Position numbers and translations under genes: made by a program. Below are positions 1-8,224 of a stretch of DNA of 8,595 bases, piece by piece. Under the pieces are notes generated by a model. The model ran no database searches. It worked only from the letters and a program-made list of their open reading frames with translations, and was not told the DNA's origin. The DNA is from Synergistaceae bacterium. Lineage in GTDB: Bacteria; Synergistota; Synergistia; Synergistales; Synergistaceae. The stretch is from positions 1 to 8,595 of the forward strand of contig JAAZCN010000151.1 in NCBI GenBank assembly GCA_012513245.1. Reading direction: 5' to 3'. Position 1 is the first letter of the stretch. Each line of letters starts with the position of its first letter.

Positions 1-729
1 ACCAGCGGAGATCAGGTCCTCAAATCGTTCACGATTGTGTTCGTTTACCTGGGCCGCTGTCCAACCACGTATCTTGTCTAAAGGTTTAACCGAATCCATG
101 GGTACGACCACTTGAGAGAAGATCTGCCATGCATTGGCTGGAAGAACCTCTGAACCGTAATTGCCATTCTTAGCATTGTCATAGCCCGTCGCCGGCGCTA
201 TCCTTTTCAACGTCTTAATATCTTCGGGTAGAACAAGCTGGAAGGTTTCGCCAAAATGGAATCGCATCTCGCTTACCCACTGGCTCACCAGCCCCTTCGG
301 AGCAATAACCAAAGTTCGCTTGACCATTCCGCGCAACTTTAGTTCTCGCAAAATGAGTCCTGCCTCTATGGTCTTACCCATCCCGACTTCGTCTGCTAGG
401 AGATAACGCACGCGGTCATTGGCGATGGCACGGGACAATGCCCGTATCTGGTGCGGTAGTGGAATGACGGAGGACTCGATGGGTGCTAGCAGTACGTCCT
501 GGGTCAGGGCGTCAGCCACCCGTGCAGCTGCTGCAACATAAACAATATTATCCGCTGAAGCAGTGCCCGCCCTTTCTAGCGGCTCAAGACGAGTTGCCGG
601 AATGCGGACCACGGAGTCGCGTCCTGGCAGCCAAATTCGACAGGTTGAATCACCCCAGAGCGTCTGGGCTTCGATAACCTGACAGAGCTGCCCGTGGTCC
701 GTGCTGTAGTACCACTCTCCACTATTCAA
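1..729 (-). CDS. brxHII: BREX type 3 SNF2/RapA-like helicase BrxHII, 5' part (cut by left edge)
   Basis: First 243 codons of a superfamily 2 (SNF2/RapA-like) DNA-dependent ATPase; the frame is open to base 1. Residues about 4-50 (starting GEWYYSTDHGQL) resemble the small beta-barrel module found before RapA-type helicase domains (inference). A Q-like motif PLPHQ lies at 90-94, motif I (Walker A) DEVGMGKTIEAG at 113-124 with K119, and motif Ia LVIAPKGLVSQW at 140-151. The DEAH box and second RecA lobe lie outside. No ATG is available near the 5' end; the TTG at 729-727 is chosen because AAAAGGAG sits 8 bases upstream and the frame starts immediately there. The start overlaps the stop of the DUF3800 gene by 8 bases, so translation is probably coupled. 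In BREX type 3 a helicase follows the methyltransferase; its role is presumed to be ATP-driven movement on DNA during phage exclusion. A DISARM DrmD-type helicase is the main alternative, but the BrxF/BrxC neighbours argue for BREX. Confidence 0.86.
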   Translation of the reverse strand, partial: MNSGEWYYSTDHGQLCQVIEAQTLWGDSTCRIWLPGRDSVVRIPATRLEPLERAGTASADNIVYVAAAARVADALTQDVLLAPIESSVIPLPHQIRALSRAIANDRVRYLLADEVGMGKTIEAGLILRELKLRGMVKRTLVIAPKGLVSQWVSEMRFHFGETFQLVLPEDIKTLKRIAPATGYDNAKNGNYGSEVLPANAWQIFSQVVVPMDSVKPLDKIRGWTAAQVNEHNRERFEDLISAG

Positions 730-1573
730 TCTCGTATCTCCTTTTCCACTGACCAAGCGGCTTAGACTGAACCTCTCTCAAAAAAGTATTCATTGTATCC
801 ATTCTTCCTTCTTGTCGATCAACCAGCTCTTTCTTTCGTATGCGGCTATGGATGAGAGCGTAGCACTCTGCGTAAAATTTCTTTGCGTCTTGAGAGTAGT
901 TGTTGCGGTAGCCATTGTCGATTTCTAAAAACTTTTTTGTGCAAAAGACTACAAGGTCCGAGAGTTGGACCATCGGATTCTTTTTAGAATCGATAGGATA
1001 GCTGAACTCTACAATCCACTTGACACGGTGTGTTTTGGGCCCACCAAACCGTCTCTTTTGCGTCATAAGCTCTATGTCGGTACAAAATTGCTCTTTCACG
1101 TCAATTATGAACATTCCACGAGCAGACCGACCAAGGTGCTTCTTCACGAACCAGTTGATGTACGTTATAAGGTAGTCGTATGCTAGAAGATATGGCGTCT
1201 TGATGTCATATGGCATCAAAACGTTACAAGAGGCTACACCAAACTTTGCTTTGTCGATTGCATACAGGTGTATATCATGGCTACGGTTTGCCAATAGTTT
1301 GAGAAGGTCCTTTACAAGATTGTTCCGGCGGTCTCGTTTATGACTTAAAAATGGCCCCTCTCCATCAGGAGATAGCAGTTCGTTCGTATGCAATTCGAAG
1401 TTTTGTGGAATTTCATCATTGAAATATTTTGTAATAATTTTAGCCATTGCCTCTTGCGTAGAGTTCCATCCCTCATCACGCACGCTTATACCACCAAGAA
1501 CAAAAATCGGTTGCTGCGGATTTACAAGGTCGCGTCCAGTGCAACCAGCTTCATCCAGGTAGTAGAAATGCAT
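722..1573 (-). CDS. DUF3800 protein (RNase H-like fold), embedded in the BREX operon
   Basis: 283-residue soluble protein of the DUF3800 family, which is predicted to have an RNase H-like fold and is frequent in defence and mobile-element contexts; its biochemical activity is not firmly established. Visible family marks: N-terminal YLDEAG with D7 and E8, the FELH segment with E60 and H62, a beta strand ending MFIID with D158, and VQLSD with D206 followed by a helix. This spaced set of acidic residues fits metal-dependent nuclease chemistry, which is inference. There is no signal peptide or membrane segment. The ATG at 1573-1571 lies 3 bases after the pglXI stop, with a modest GGGGA site about 11 bases upstream, and the stop overlaps the helicase start by 8 bases. 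It is therefore co-translated with core BREX genes. GC is about 41% in two sampled 60-base blocks, a little below the flanks. As far as I recall it is not a canonical type 3 component, so it may be an accessory effector or regulator. Confidence 0.92.
   Translation of the reverse strand: MHFYYLDEAGCTGRDLVNPQQPIFVLGGISVRDEGWNSTQEAMAKIITKYFNDEIPQNFELHTNELLSPDGEGPFLSHKRDRRNNLVKDLLKLLANRSHDIHLYAIDKAKFGVASCNVLMPYDIKTPYLLAYDYLITYINWFVKKHLGRSARGMFIIDVKEQFCTDIELMTQKRRFGGPKTHRVKWIVEFSYPIDSKKNPMVQLSDLVVFCTKKFLEIDNGYRNNYSQDAKKFYAECYALIHSRIRKKELVDRQEGRMDTMNTFLREVQSKPLGQWKRRYEIE
738..745 (-). promoter_or_regulatory. Ribosome binding site of the helicase gene, inside the DUF3800 gene
   Basis: AAAAGGAG read on the minus strand, 8 bases before the TTG at 729-727. 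It is the strongest Shine-Dalgarno match in the window and is the reason for calling the non-ATG start. It lies within the last codons of the DUF3800 gene. Confidence 0.8.
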
Positions 1574-1576
1574 GGC

Positions 1577-4423
1577 TCATTCTTTCCCCGAGCGTGTGAG
1601 CGCTTGATCGTACCACATAAGGAGTTTCGGGTCTTCCTGGAGCACGTCCTCGGGAATCTTGTGAGCCACAGTGATGATTGTAGCATAGTCACGTTCCTGC
1701 CATGCCTTCTTGAAACCAGCACGTACCGCCTCGATACGAAATACCTTTAACCGCTTCTGGCTGGATGTGTGGTAGTCCTCAAATTCTTTGAGCAGTAACC
1801 GATCGCGCATTTTCTCAAGGTCTCCTGCTTTGTTTGGGTCGGGTACATACCAACGATCCTTACCCTTAGCGCGTAGATTTTCGTCGTCTTTGGGCAGGTT
1901 GCGCTGGTCCTTGAAGTTCGTCGAAAGATAGCTGTGAATCTGTGTAGGCACTTCATCTTTACCGTCGTAACGTATGAAGTTTTGTTCTAACAATTCAGAT
2001 AATTCCAGTGGCTTTTCATATTTCTGCCATCCACCAAGTTCTTTAATGAATAGTGGGTGTATATCCTGAAATGATTGAGGCTTGTCTTTAAGCAGTTGAC
2101 AGAGCCAAGCGATGGCAGAGGATTCATCTGAGATAAAAAGTTTGATTTGTTCCATGCCTCTTGCGGCCATCTTTTTTTTGTCGTATTCGGCCACTTGGTC
2201 GGGTAGAAAATACATGCCATCACGATATGAGAATCGCTGAGGCAGGCCTGCCTGAAATTCCGTGCTGTTTAAAAGCACAGGATAGCCTTTGCGGACATAA
2301 TAAGCTACCATCTGGTCATACAGTATGCGTGGGTCACGTTCGGTAACTACGATCAAGTTTGCGTTAGTTCCTCGTTTGACAACTGGAAGATACTTTAGAT
2401 GAGTGCGTACGAAATCCCAAACACCTACCTCTGTAGAAGCTTCCTTATGGAAACGCTCTTCAAATCCCTCGTTTGGTTTGTATGCTGAGATAACGAGATC
2501 TTGTTTGACTGCTGTTGGACCAATAATTGCGTGTAACCCGCCTCGACCTTTATTAAGTGTAGCAACATTTGCTACGACGAAGCCCACAACTGTCAAAGCT
2601 GATTGAATACTGTTCCAGACCGATGCTTTAGTATTGGAAAACTCAACTGTCAACCATCTCCCAGGTTTTAGCGCTTGATAGGCATTAGAGAATGCACTAA
2701 CCATTAGAGAACGGTATTCATCTAAACCTTTACCCTGGTGTTTATTCTCAATCGCTTCAGGCAGGGAGTTTGTTCTAACACGAAGCCATGCCTCCCAAAT
2801 AATATTAAGATCTGAATACATGATATTATGCCCAAATGGTGGGTCTAAAAAAATATAATCCAGAGTATTTTCCGGCACCAAAACCCCTGATGCACCGCCC
2901 ACTTGAACGATAGTTGATAGGTCTGAGCCAAGAGTCAAAGTGTTTTCTTTAATCTTCAAGTCAAAAAAATAAAATGGAGAAATTTCTGCTGGTGTTGAGC
3001 TTATATACAAAGTATTCGCCAGAGGACCAACATGTCGTTGGTGTTGAGCAGCATAGCGATTCATTTTATGCAAACGGGTTTGCGAAGATGTAAACCAGAC
3101 CTTCAAGTAATTCTTCAGCCTGCTATTTTCTATTCTTTCAATTCGATCCAATACAGCAACAATTATAGATAGATTTCGTCTTGTATACATAAGGTGCGTG
3201 TATGTAGCTCCAAACACTAACGGTTCTCTAGTTTTAGCACCATCCTTTATTTGTATTGTTGGAAAATCATATTCAATAGAAATTTTATTTATTTTTGCAA
3301 TTCTTTCAGTATCAAATAGATCTGGTTTTTTCTCGTACCTTTTTTTACCTACCGTGTAGTTAATCAAAACAGGTACTTGTTTAACCATCCTGACTACTCC
3401 AGCGATCGAATCATCAAAATATGATTCATATGCTTTTTCAGCATATCTTTTTTTAATTTCTGAAAAGCAGTTGGTACAGTTAAACTTTTCTTTTACTACT
3501 GCATTATCCTTATCAACAGCAGCATCCCAGTAAACCACTTCCTCACCACAATTACTGCAGATAAGAACATCTGACCAAACCACATAATTTATTTTCCCAA
3601 TGGCTTTATTACTTGTATGAACCGTCTCGTACATCCAGCCAAGCTCTTTCTGAACTTCGTTGAGAATTCGTTTAGCTTCTGATTTAAACTCAGCCATATC
3701 AACGGGAGTATTGTAATTAGAAGCAATAAATGTAGCTAATGGTGAAAGATCGTTCAGTAATGCTCTGCGCACGCCCAATTTAGAAAACGGATGCCAGAAA
3801 TCCCTGCCACTTTCATCCGTTTCTTTCTGTAAAATTGTACCGTTCAGCTTCACTTTGTAACCTAGTGACATGACCACTTCGCGGTTGCCACACATCTGTG
3901 CAGCCACACCAGTCATACCAGTTCCACAGAAACTATCAAACACGATATCACCCGGTTCGGTGTAATGGAGAATGTACCGCATAATAGCCTTATGTGGCAC
4001 CTTGGTATGGTAAGAGTGGGCATTGTAGATCGGGTCGTTCTTGCCTTCGCTCACATCCGCGGCAAAGGGCTCGCGGTTGTACGGTTTACTCGGGTCGTAA
4101 GGCTTACCGTAATACTTGATAAAGTCGGCAATAAATGGATTGGGGCAGGCTGTATAGTACGGCGGATCGGAGAGCGCCAAGATATCTTCGTCCAAACCAA
4201 TTGGAAATCCCTCAATCTTACGGAACTCTGGGTCCTTTAGTTTTTCCCGAAGGATGCTGAGGAAATGCTTTCGTCGCTCCTCGTCATTGGAGAACGTCAT
4301 GCCGAGGCATTTCACAGGACCAGTTTGTTCTGCTTTAGGTTCAAGATTAAAAAGATCACTCTGTTTATTTTCTTCGATTCCGTCTGGCCGCCGTGAGACT
4401 CTAGTTTTTTCGCCATTATTCAT
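1577..4423 (-). CDS. pglXI: BREX type 3 DNA adenine methyltransferase PglXI
   Basis: 948-residue AdoMet-dependent amino-methyltransferase of the N6_N4_Mtase type; in BREX it modifies adenine in host DNA so that self is spared. Catalytic motif IV DPPY is at 86-89 and precedes the AdoMet-binding motif I FCGTGMTG at 165-172, the order of a beta-class permuted enzyme. DLSPLATF follows at 225-232. A four-cysteine zinc ribbon has C289/C292 and C316/C319. A second DPPF, within LDYIFLDPPFGHN, is at 527-530, followed by YSDLNIIWEAWL, a pattern I associate with this family. Residues about 650-948 form a C-terminal extension that I do not recognise. The ATG at 4423 has GAAAGGA 8 bases upstream. It begins 39 bases after brxC stops and is followed after 3 bases by the DUF3800 gene. 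The codons at 2821-3600 (residues about 275-534) are much richer in AT than the rest. The methyltransferase assignment is secure; the subtype name rests on context. Confidence 0.92.
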   Translation of the reverse strand: MNNGEKTRVSRRPDGIEENKQSDLFNLEPKAEQTGPVKCLGMTFSNDEERRKHFLSILREKLKDPEFRKIEGFPIGLDEDILALSDPPYYTACPNPFIADFIKYYGKPYDPSKPYNREPFAADVSEGKNDPIYNAHSYHTKVPHKAIMRYILHYTEPGDIVFDSFCGTGMTGVAAQMCGNREVVMSLGYKVKLNGTILQKETDESGRDFWHPFSKLGVRRALLNDLSPLATFIASNYNTPVDMAEFKSEAKRILNEVQKELGWMYETVHTSNKAIGKINYVVWSDVLICSNCGEEVVYWDAAVDKDNAVVKEKFNCTNCFSEIKKRYAEKAYESYFDDSIAGVVRMVKQVPVLINYTVGKKRYEKKPDLFDTERIAKINKISIEYDFPTIQIKDGAKTREPLVFGATYTHLMYTRRNLSIIVAVLDRIERIENSRLKNYLKVWFTSSQTRLHKMNRYAAQHQRHVGPLANTLYISSTPAEISPFYFFDLKIKENTLTLGSDLSTIVQVGGASGVLVPENTLDYIFLDPPFGHNIMYSDLNIIWEAWLRVRTNSLPEAIENKHQGKGLDEYRSLMVSAFSNAYQALKPGRWLTVEFSNTKASVWNSIQSALTVVGFVVANVATLNKGRGGLHAIIGPTAVKQDLVISAYKPNEGFEERFHKEASTEVGVWDFVRTHLKYLPVVKRGTNANLIVVTERDPRILYDQMVAYYVRKGYPVLLNSTEFQAGLPQRFSYRDGMYFLPDQVAEYDKKKMAARGMEQIKLFISDESSAIAWLCQLLKDKPQSFQDIHPLFIKELGGWQKYEKPLELSELLEQNFIRYDGKDEVPTQIHSYLSTNFKDQRNLPKDDENLRAKGKDRWYVPDPNKAGDLEKMRDRLLLKEFEDYHTSSQKRLKVFRIEAVRAGFKKAWQERDYATIITVAHKIPEDVLQEDPKLLMWYDQALTRSGKE
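1585..1589 (-). promoter_or_regulatory. Weak ribosome binding site of the DUF3800 gene
   Basis: GGGGA on the minus strand, 11 bases before the ATG at 1573, lying in the last codons of pglXI. The match and spacing are mediocre, so initiation may depend on ribosomes finishing pglXI. Confidence 0.5.
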
Positions 4424-4431
4424 TGTCGTTG

Positions 4432-4438
4432 TCCTTTC
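4432..4438 (-). promoter_or_regulatory. Ribosome binding site of pglXI
   Basis: GAAAGGA on the minus strand, 8 bases before the ATG at 4423. It supports this start and lies in the 39-bp brxC-pglXI gap. The gap also holds a four-codon ATG...TAG frame (4452-4438) without a clear site of its own, which I regard as chance. Confidence 0.75.
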
Positions 4439-4462
4439 TATTCCGTTCTCATGGTTATGCCA

Positions 4463-7400
4463 TTACTCCAAAACGATCCTGACCTTATCAGGTTCCTTAC
4501 CTTTGGTCAGTTTTTCTAAATATTCATCTAATCTTTTTCGAATCTCTGTTGCAGTGGCAGGAGAGCCTCCCGTGAGCAGGGCATCGCGGAGGTCTTCTAC
4601 CTTGACAGAAACCTTAGTTAGCCCAGATAGTGCCTCTTTTAAAGCATGGATAAAATCTTGGTCCAGGTCCTCCGGCAGGGTACGTCTTTTGATGAGGTTG
4701 TCCACCAGCTTGCGTGGTTCGGGTTTGAGCAAGCTCAGGTTCTCCTTAATTGTCAGGTCCTCAAGGTTAGTAAGCAGTGTCTGAGTCCAGTTTTCAACCA
4801 GCTTGTCGAGTTCCCCGTCAATAGTATCTAGGATTGTCGCCACTGGAGCTGTGGACAATTCTACAGCCGGTTTGAAGTGGCAGTGCGGGCAAACCGGCGA
4901 TGCCTCAAGTTCCTGCTCTGTAAGCGAGAAACAGCTTCTTAATCCTGCAAGCCGATTCTGAAAATCTAAGAGGTGTTGTCGTGGCATCAGGTCGATGGTG
5001 GCGAGTTTTTGCAGATCCTTGAGTCGCTCGTCGTTAATGAACTGGTCCTTGCGCCTATCCTCGTTCACGCCTAAGCGGGCTTTTGTATGCATGGAAAGGT
5101 AGGCAAGCACGTAGGTTTTTTTGAGGTTAGCGAGTTCGCGTTGCGTCTGTTGACGGAACGTTGCAGTACCTCGTTTTACTGGGTCGATAATCTGGGCAAG
5201 GGTATCGTCTCGCACAGTTTTCATCTTGTCTATCCATTCATGGTTGTTGAGCAGAACTGCTTCAGCGGTGGATAAATATGAGGCCGTAGATCCTAAGTCG
5301 GCTATTAATTCTTCAAGTGATTTTATCTCGGCCAGTGAATTTAGCCCATCTTCGTAGGCAGCTACTTCCTTGGCCTCGTAACGGAAATTCTTGAGTTTGC
5401 CTGTAGTAGTGTAGACTTGTAAAGATTCAAGAAAAACCTTAGTTTCGTCTAGTTTGGCACGTAGCTTCATAACTTCGTCCTCAGCTAGCAGATTGCGGCC
5501 CCAGAAAAACAACCCGGTCTGCATGCTCTGTTGCACGAGCACTAAGCGCTCTACGATATTAGTTATGGCTTTTTGCAGTTCCTGAACCGGCTCATCCTTA
5601 TTTTGGGTAACTAATTGGGCTAGTCCCGGTGTAAGTCCGAGCAGTTCAAAAAGAGCTTTGAGAGCCGGCAAATTCCAATCTTTAGGCCGCTCGATATGCT
5701 TAAATTGTGAAAGTTCATCAATGTCTGTTCCAGCAAGTTGCTGCAGACTCGTGGCATCGAACTTCTTACCGGGGATGGACAGAACCACTTCCCCGGTATA
5801 GACCAGTGCCGCAAGCACAACCACGACCCACTCCGGCTCAAGCCGGAGCAGATCCTTGTCCATGTATTCTATACCGCTGTCATCTTGAATTAGTTCTGAG
5901 CGGTTAACCACTTGTCCGTGTCCCTTTTTCATTGCCACTTCTAGAATGTGCTTAGCGTACTTAGATCGATTTGGATCAAGACGTTCTCCATCAAGCAGTT
6001 CCAGGGCATCCAGTACTGCAGTACCCTGTCTAGTGCGACTTTGGCCAGCGATGGCACGCAAAGCGTCTTGTGCAGCTTGGGCGCGATTTGTGCCAGTGAT
6101 AAGCACCGAGAAGACTGGGTATTCGGGAGCTTGGTCCTGAAACTTGGTCCCGAGACAGATACCCGCGATGGTGTTTACAAGATCTCGGAAGTTGATGTGC
6201 TCGTTGGAACCAATACCCGAAAGTTCGCGAATAGACTTGCCTTTGGCCCACTCGGTAAGTGGCTTGGTACGTCCTTGGTATGTAACCTCGAAGGCCGTGG
6301 TCATGTTTTTTTGGAGCCATTGAACGAGGTCACGTAGAAAGTTCGCCGACTTTGACTCGTATGTGGACTTGGCGTTACCCGAGGCTGTAGATGCTAGGTC
6401 TAAGGACGCAGCATAATTTAGAAGCGCAGTGCGGAAATCTTGGTCCGGGTTCTTCAGACGGAGGAAAAGCTCGTCTGATTTTTTTTCATCGCTGAAGTGT
6501 GGAGCATCAAAAGGCTGGATAAAATAGAGGTAAAAGTCCCGCGGAGGCACGGCTGTAGAACGCTCGTTGGGCGCACCGAAGAAAAGGTATCCTTGGCGTG
6601 CGGCCTTGCGTTCAAGCCATTCGAGTTCATGTTGCCAGATCTTGTAGCCGGTTACATAAGTCTGATCGGTACATTCCATAACTCGCCGGAGCGCCTCGTA
6701 ATAATAGCGTTCAAGCTGTGAGGAATCAAGGCTTTCTGCCCTTTTTTCGATTAGTGCGTCAAAATCATCTGTCTTCTTGAGGTCTATGTAATACTGACGA
6801 TTGTCAGGGTTGGACGAGATGAACTGTCCACTCACAGTTTTGTGGATTTCCCGCAGAACTGTCTCCACCTGGGTGAGCAAATCGTCTGCTGGATCGCCGC
6901 CCATTTCTTCAATTCCTGGCTGGAAGAGACACAGACCATCGCGAAGTTCCTCCGCCGTCGCACCTAGGGAGGCGTAGATATCACCTGTCGTTAGCCGATG
7001 GACAGAGAGAGCGCGAATGAGCCTGGTTGCCATGGGCTTGTAGGCGGGACGAGTGAAGGCTTGCTGGATACGTGATTCAAGTACAAGACTGCAATCTATG
7101 ACTGCTTTGATGTCAGGGACAGCACGGAAGGACGGGTTCTCACGAAGTGTAGTCCAGTAATCGTCATAGGCTATAACACCGGGTCTGTCATCGGGTACAT
7201 TCTGGTTAAGCAGCTTCTTCATACCCTGGGACAGAGTCTTAAGCACCTCTCGTTTCTCAACGACGGTAACCCGCTCAAAGGTGTCTATGTAATCGGGGTG
7301 CACAGGGAATAGCCTGACAAACTCGTCCATGCGCTCATTCATATGGCCATAGAACTTGGCGAAGGGAGTTAGATATTCCCGAATTTTCACTTGCTGTTCA

Positions 7401-8191
7401 GCAGTTTTCTTTAGCAAACGCTCAGCCACCACAAACTTGACATCATTGCGAGCGATGAGAATCTGTTCGAAGCGGTCCTTGACCCGGCGGATACTATCGG
7501 CAACAAAGGCAAAGCGAGGGCTATCGAAAATGGCTTCCTGAACCCCGGCGATAAATCGGAAGCGAATGTCATTACAGACCTCACCTATTTCACGCAGGAA
7601 GTTCAAGTCGAGGATAAGTTCCTGGTCCTTACGCGTCCTCAGGTAATCGAGCAACTCATCCACTACGAGGAGCAGGCCGTGATCAGGAAATTCCTTGTGA
7701 AATTCGGCCATCATTTCTTCAAATGCTCGTTTGTTGTTAGGCACTTTGTCCGTTGGTGGGAATGAATACGACACGCCTATGGATGCTAGATGCTCCTCGA
7801 GTTCGGCCACCAGGATATCGCGTAAGGACATAGTAGTTGCACCTATCTCAGTTCGGACTACCTTGAAGCGCCCACTGATCTTGTCTACAGCAGTCGCTAC
7901 TGTCTTATCCTTCAGGTATGTAACTAGATCGCCGTTTTCAGCCAGAGCCGAAATCACGGACATAAGATGCGATTTACCAGTACCGTAGTTACCGACGACC
8001 AGTAGGCCCTTGTTGTCCATAGGTTGGTCGAATTGAAGTTGAGGAACCACCAGGCTAACCAGTTTCTCAGCCATTTCCGAGGAGATTACGTAGGTCTGTA
8101 CAAGCTGTCGTGCAGCAGCTGCCTCATCAGCATTTCGTAGCTGGACCACTGACTCGATTGGTTCAAAATGAATAAGCTCTTCATATTTCAT
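4463..8191 (-). CDS. brxC: BREX ATP-binding protein BrxC/PglY (DUF6079-like), complete
   Basis: 1242-residue AAA+-like ATPase, the large nucleotide-binding component of BREX. Near the N terminus [13 protein letters not shown] (6-18) is typical of this family. Walker A GNYGTGKS is at 67-74 with K73; Walker [13 protein letters not shown] is at 173-184 with D178 and E179; a sensor-like strand RFIAGVQE is near 212-219. The middle holds a probable helix-rich or winged-helix region. The last third is rich in charged helices, and a likely metal site has C1087, C1101 and C1104 within CPHCH, with H1103 and H1105 nearby. An in-frame ATG at 8206 would add five residues, but it has no Shine-Dalgarno site; the ATG at 8191 has GGGGGT 8 bases upstream and the residues [11 protein letters not shown] start as expected for the family, so I chose it. 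It follows brxF by 33 bases and precedes pglXI by 39. It is presumed to couple ATP use to recognition of non-methylated phage DNA with PglZ and BrxF; the exact role is unknown. Confidence 0.93.
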   Translation of the reverse strand: MKYEELIHFEPIESVVQLRNADEAAAARQLVQTYVISSEMAEKLVSLVVPQLQFDQPMDNKGLLVVGNYGTGKSHLMSVISALAENGDLVTYLKDKTVATAVDKISGRFKVVRTEIGATTMSLRDILVAELEEHLASIGVSYSFPPTDKVPNNKRAFEEMMAEFHKEFPDHGLLLVVDELLDYLRTRKDQELILDLNFLREIGEVCNDIRFRFIAGVQEAIFDSPRFAFVADSIRRVKDRFEQILIARNDVKFVVAERLLKKTAEQQVKIREYLTPFAKFYGHMNERMDEFVRLFPVHPDYIDTFERVTVVEKREVLKTLSQGMKKLLNQNVPDDRPGVIAYDDYWTTLRENPSFRAVPDIKAVIDCSLVLESRIQQAFTRPAYKPMATRLIRALSVHRLTTGDIYASLGATAEELRDGLCLFQPGIEEMGGDPADDLLTQVETVLREIHKTVSGQFISSNPDNRQYYIDLKKTDDFDALIEKRAESLDSSQLERYYYEALRRVMECTDQTYVTGYKIWQHELEWLERKAARQGYLFFGAPNERSTAVPPRDFYLYFIQPFDAPHFSDEKKSDELFLRLKNPDQDFRTALLNYAASLDLASTASGNAKSTYESKSANFLRDLVQWLQKNMTTAFEVTYQGRTKPLTEWAKGKSIRELSGIGSNEHINFRDLVNTIAGICLGTKFQDQAPEYPVFSVLITGTNRAQAAQDALRAIAGQSRTRQGTAVLDALELLDGERLDPNRSKYAKHILEVAMKKGHGQVVNRSELIQDDSGIEYMDKDLLRLEPEWVVVVLAALVYTGEVVLSIPGKKFDATSLQQLAGTDIDELSQFKHIERPKDWNLPALKALFELLGLTPGLAQLVTQNKDEPVQELQKAITNIVERLVLVQQSMQTGLFFWGRNLLAEDEVMKLRAKLDETKVFLESLQVYTTTGKLKNFRYEAKEVAAYEDGLNSLAEIKSLEELIADLGSTASYLSTAEAVLLNNHEWIDKMKTVRDDTLAQIIDPVKRGTATFRQQTQRELANLKKTYVLAYLSMHTKARLGVNEDRRKDQFINDERLKDLQKLATIDLMPRQHLLDFQNRLAGLRSCFSLTEQELEASPVCPHCHFKPAVELSTAPVATILDTIDGELDKLVENWTQTLLTNLEDLTIKENLSLLKPEPRKLVDNLIKRRTLPEDLDQDFIHALKEALSGLTKVSVKVEDLRDALLTGGSPATATEIRKRLDEYLEKLTKGKEPDKVRIVLE

Positions 8192-8199
8192 TGTATTTA

Positions 8200-8204
8200 C
8201 CCCC
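8200..8204 (-). promoter_or_regulatory. Ribosome binding site that sets the brxC start
   Basis: GGGGG on the minus strand (followed by T), 8 bases before the ATG at 8191. The alternative ATG at 8206-8204 overlaps this G run and is preceded only by A-rich sequence without a Shine-Dalgarno match, so the downstream ATG is preferred. Confidence 0.65.
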
Positions 8205-8224
8205 ATGTTTTTCGTTTCGTGTTT

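Noticed and set aside
1388..1750. 120-codon plus-strand open frame across the pglXI-DUF3800 junction
   Set aside because: It is antisense to both real genes, and I see no recognisable domain.
4254..4784. 176-codon plus-strand open frame across the brxC-pglXI junction
   Set aside because: It lies antisense to two well-supported genes, has low-complexity Ser/Arg/Leu-rich content typical of a shadow frame, and resembles no family I know.
5831..5848. Perfect inverted repeat CTCCGGC-TTGA-GCCGGAG (minus strand) that could form a 7-bp stem-loop
   Set aside because: It lies within brxC codons and has no T run after it, so it is not a terminator; most likely a chance result of Leu-Glu-Pro-Glu codons.
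6013..6024. 12-bp palindrome GTACTGCAGTAC
   Set aside because: It is inside brxC coding sequence, occurs once as far as I saw, and has no promoter context; probably chance.
5948..6337. 129-codon plus-strand open frame inside brxC
   Set aside because: It is antisense to a conserved coding region and has no domain signal.
8204..8206. Upstream ATG as the brxC start
   Set aside because: No Shine-Dalgarno site precedes it, whereas the ATG at 8191 has a G-rich site at 8 bases and the family-like N terminus.
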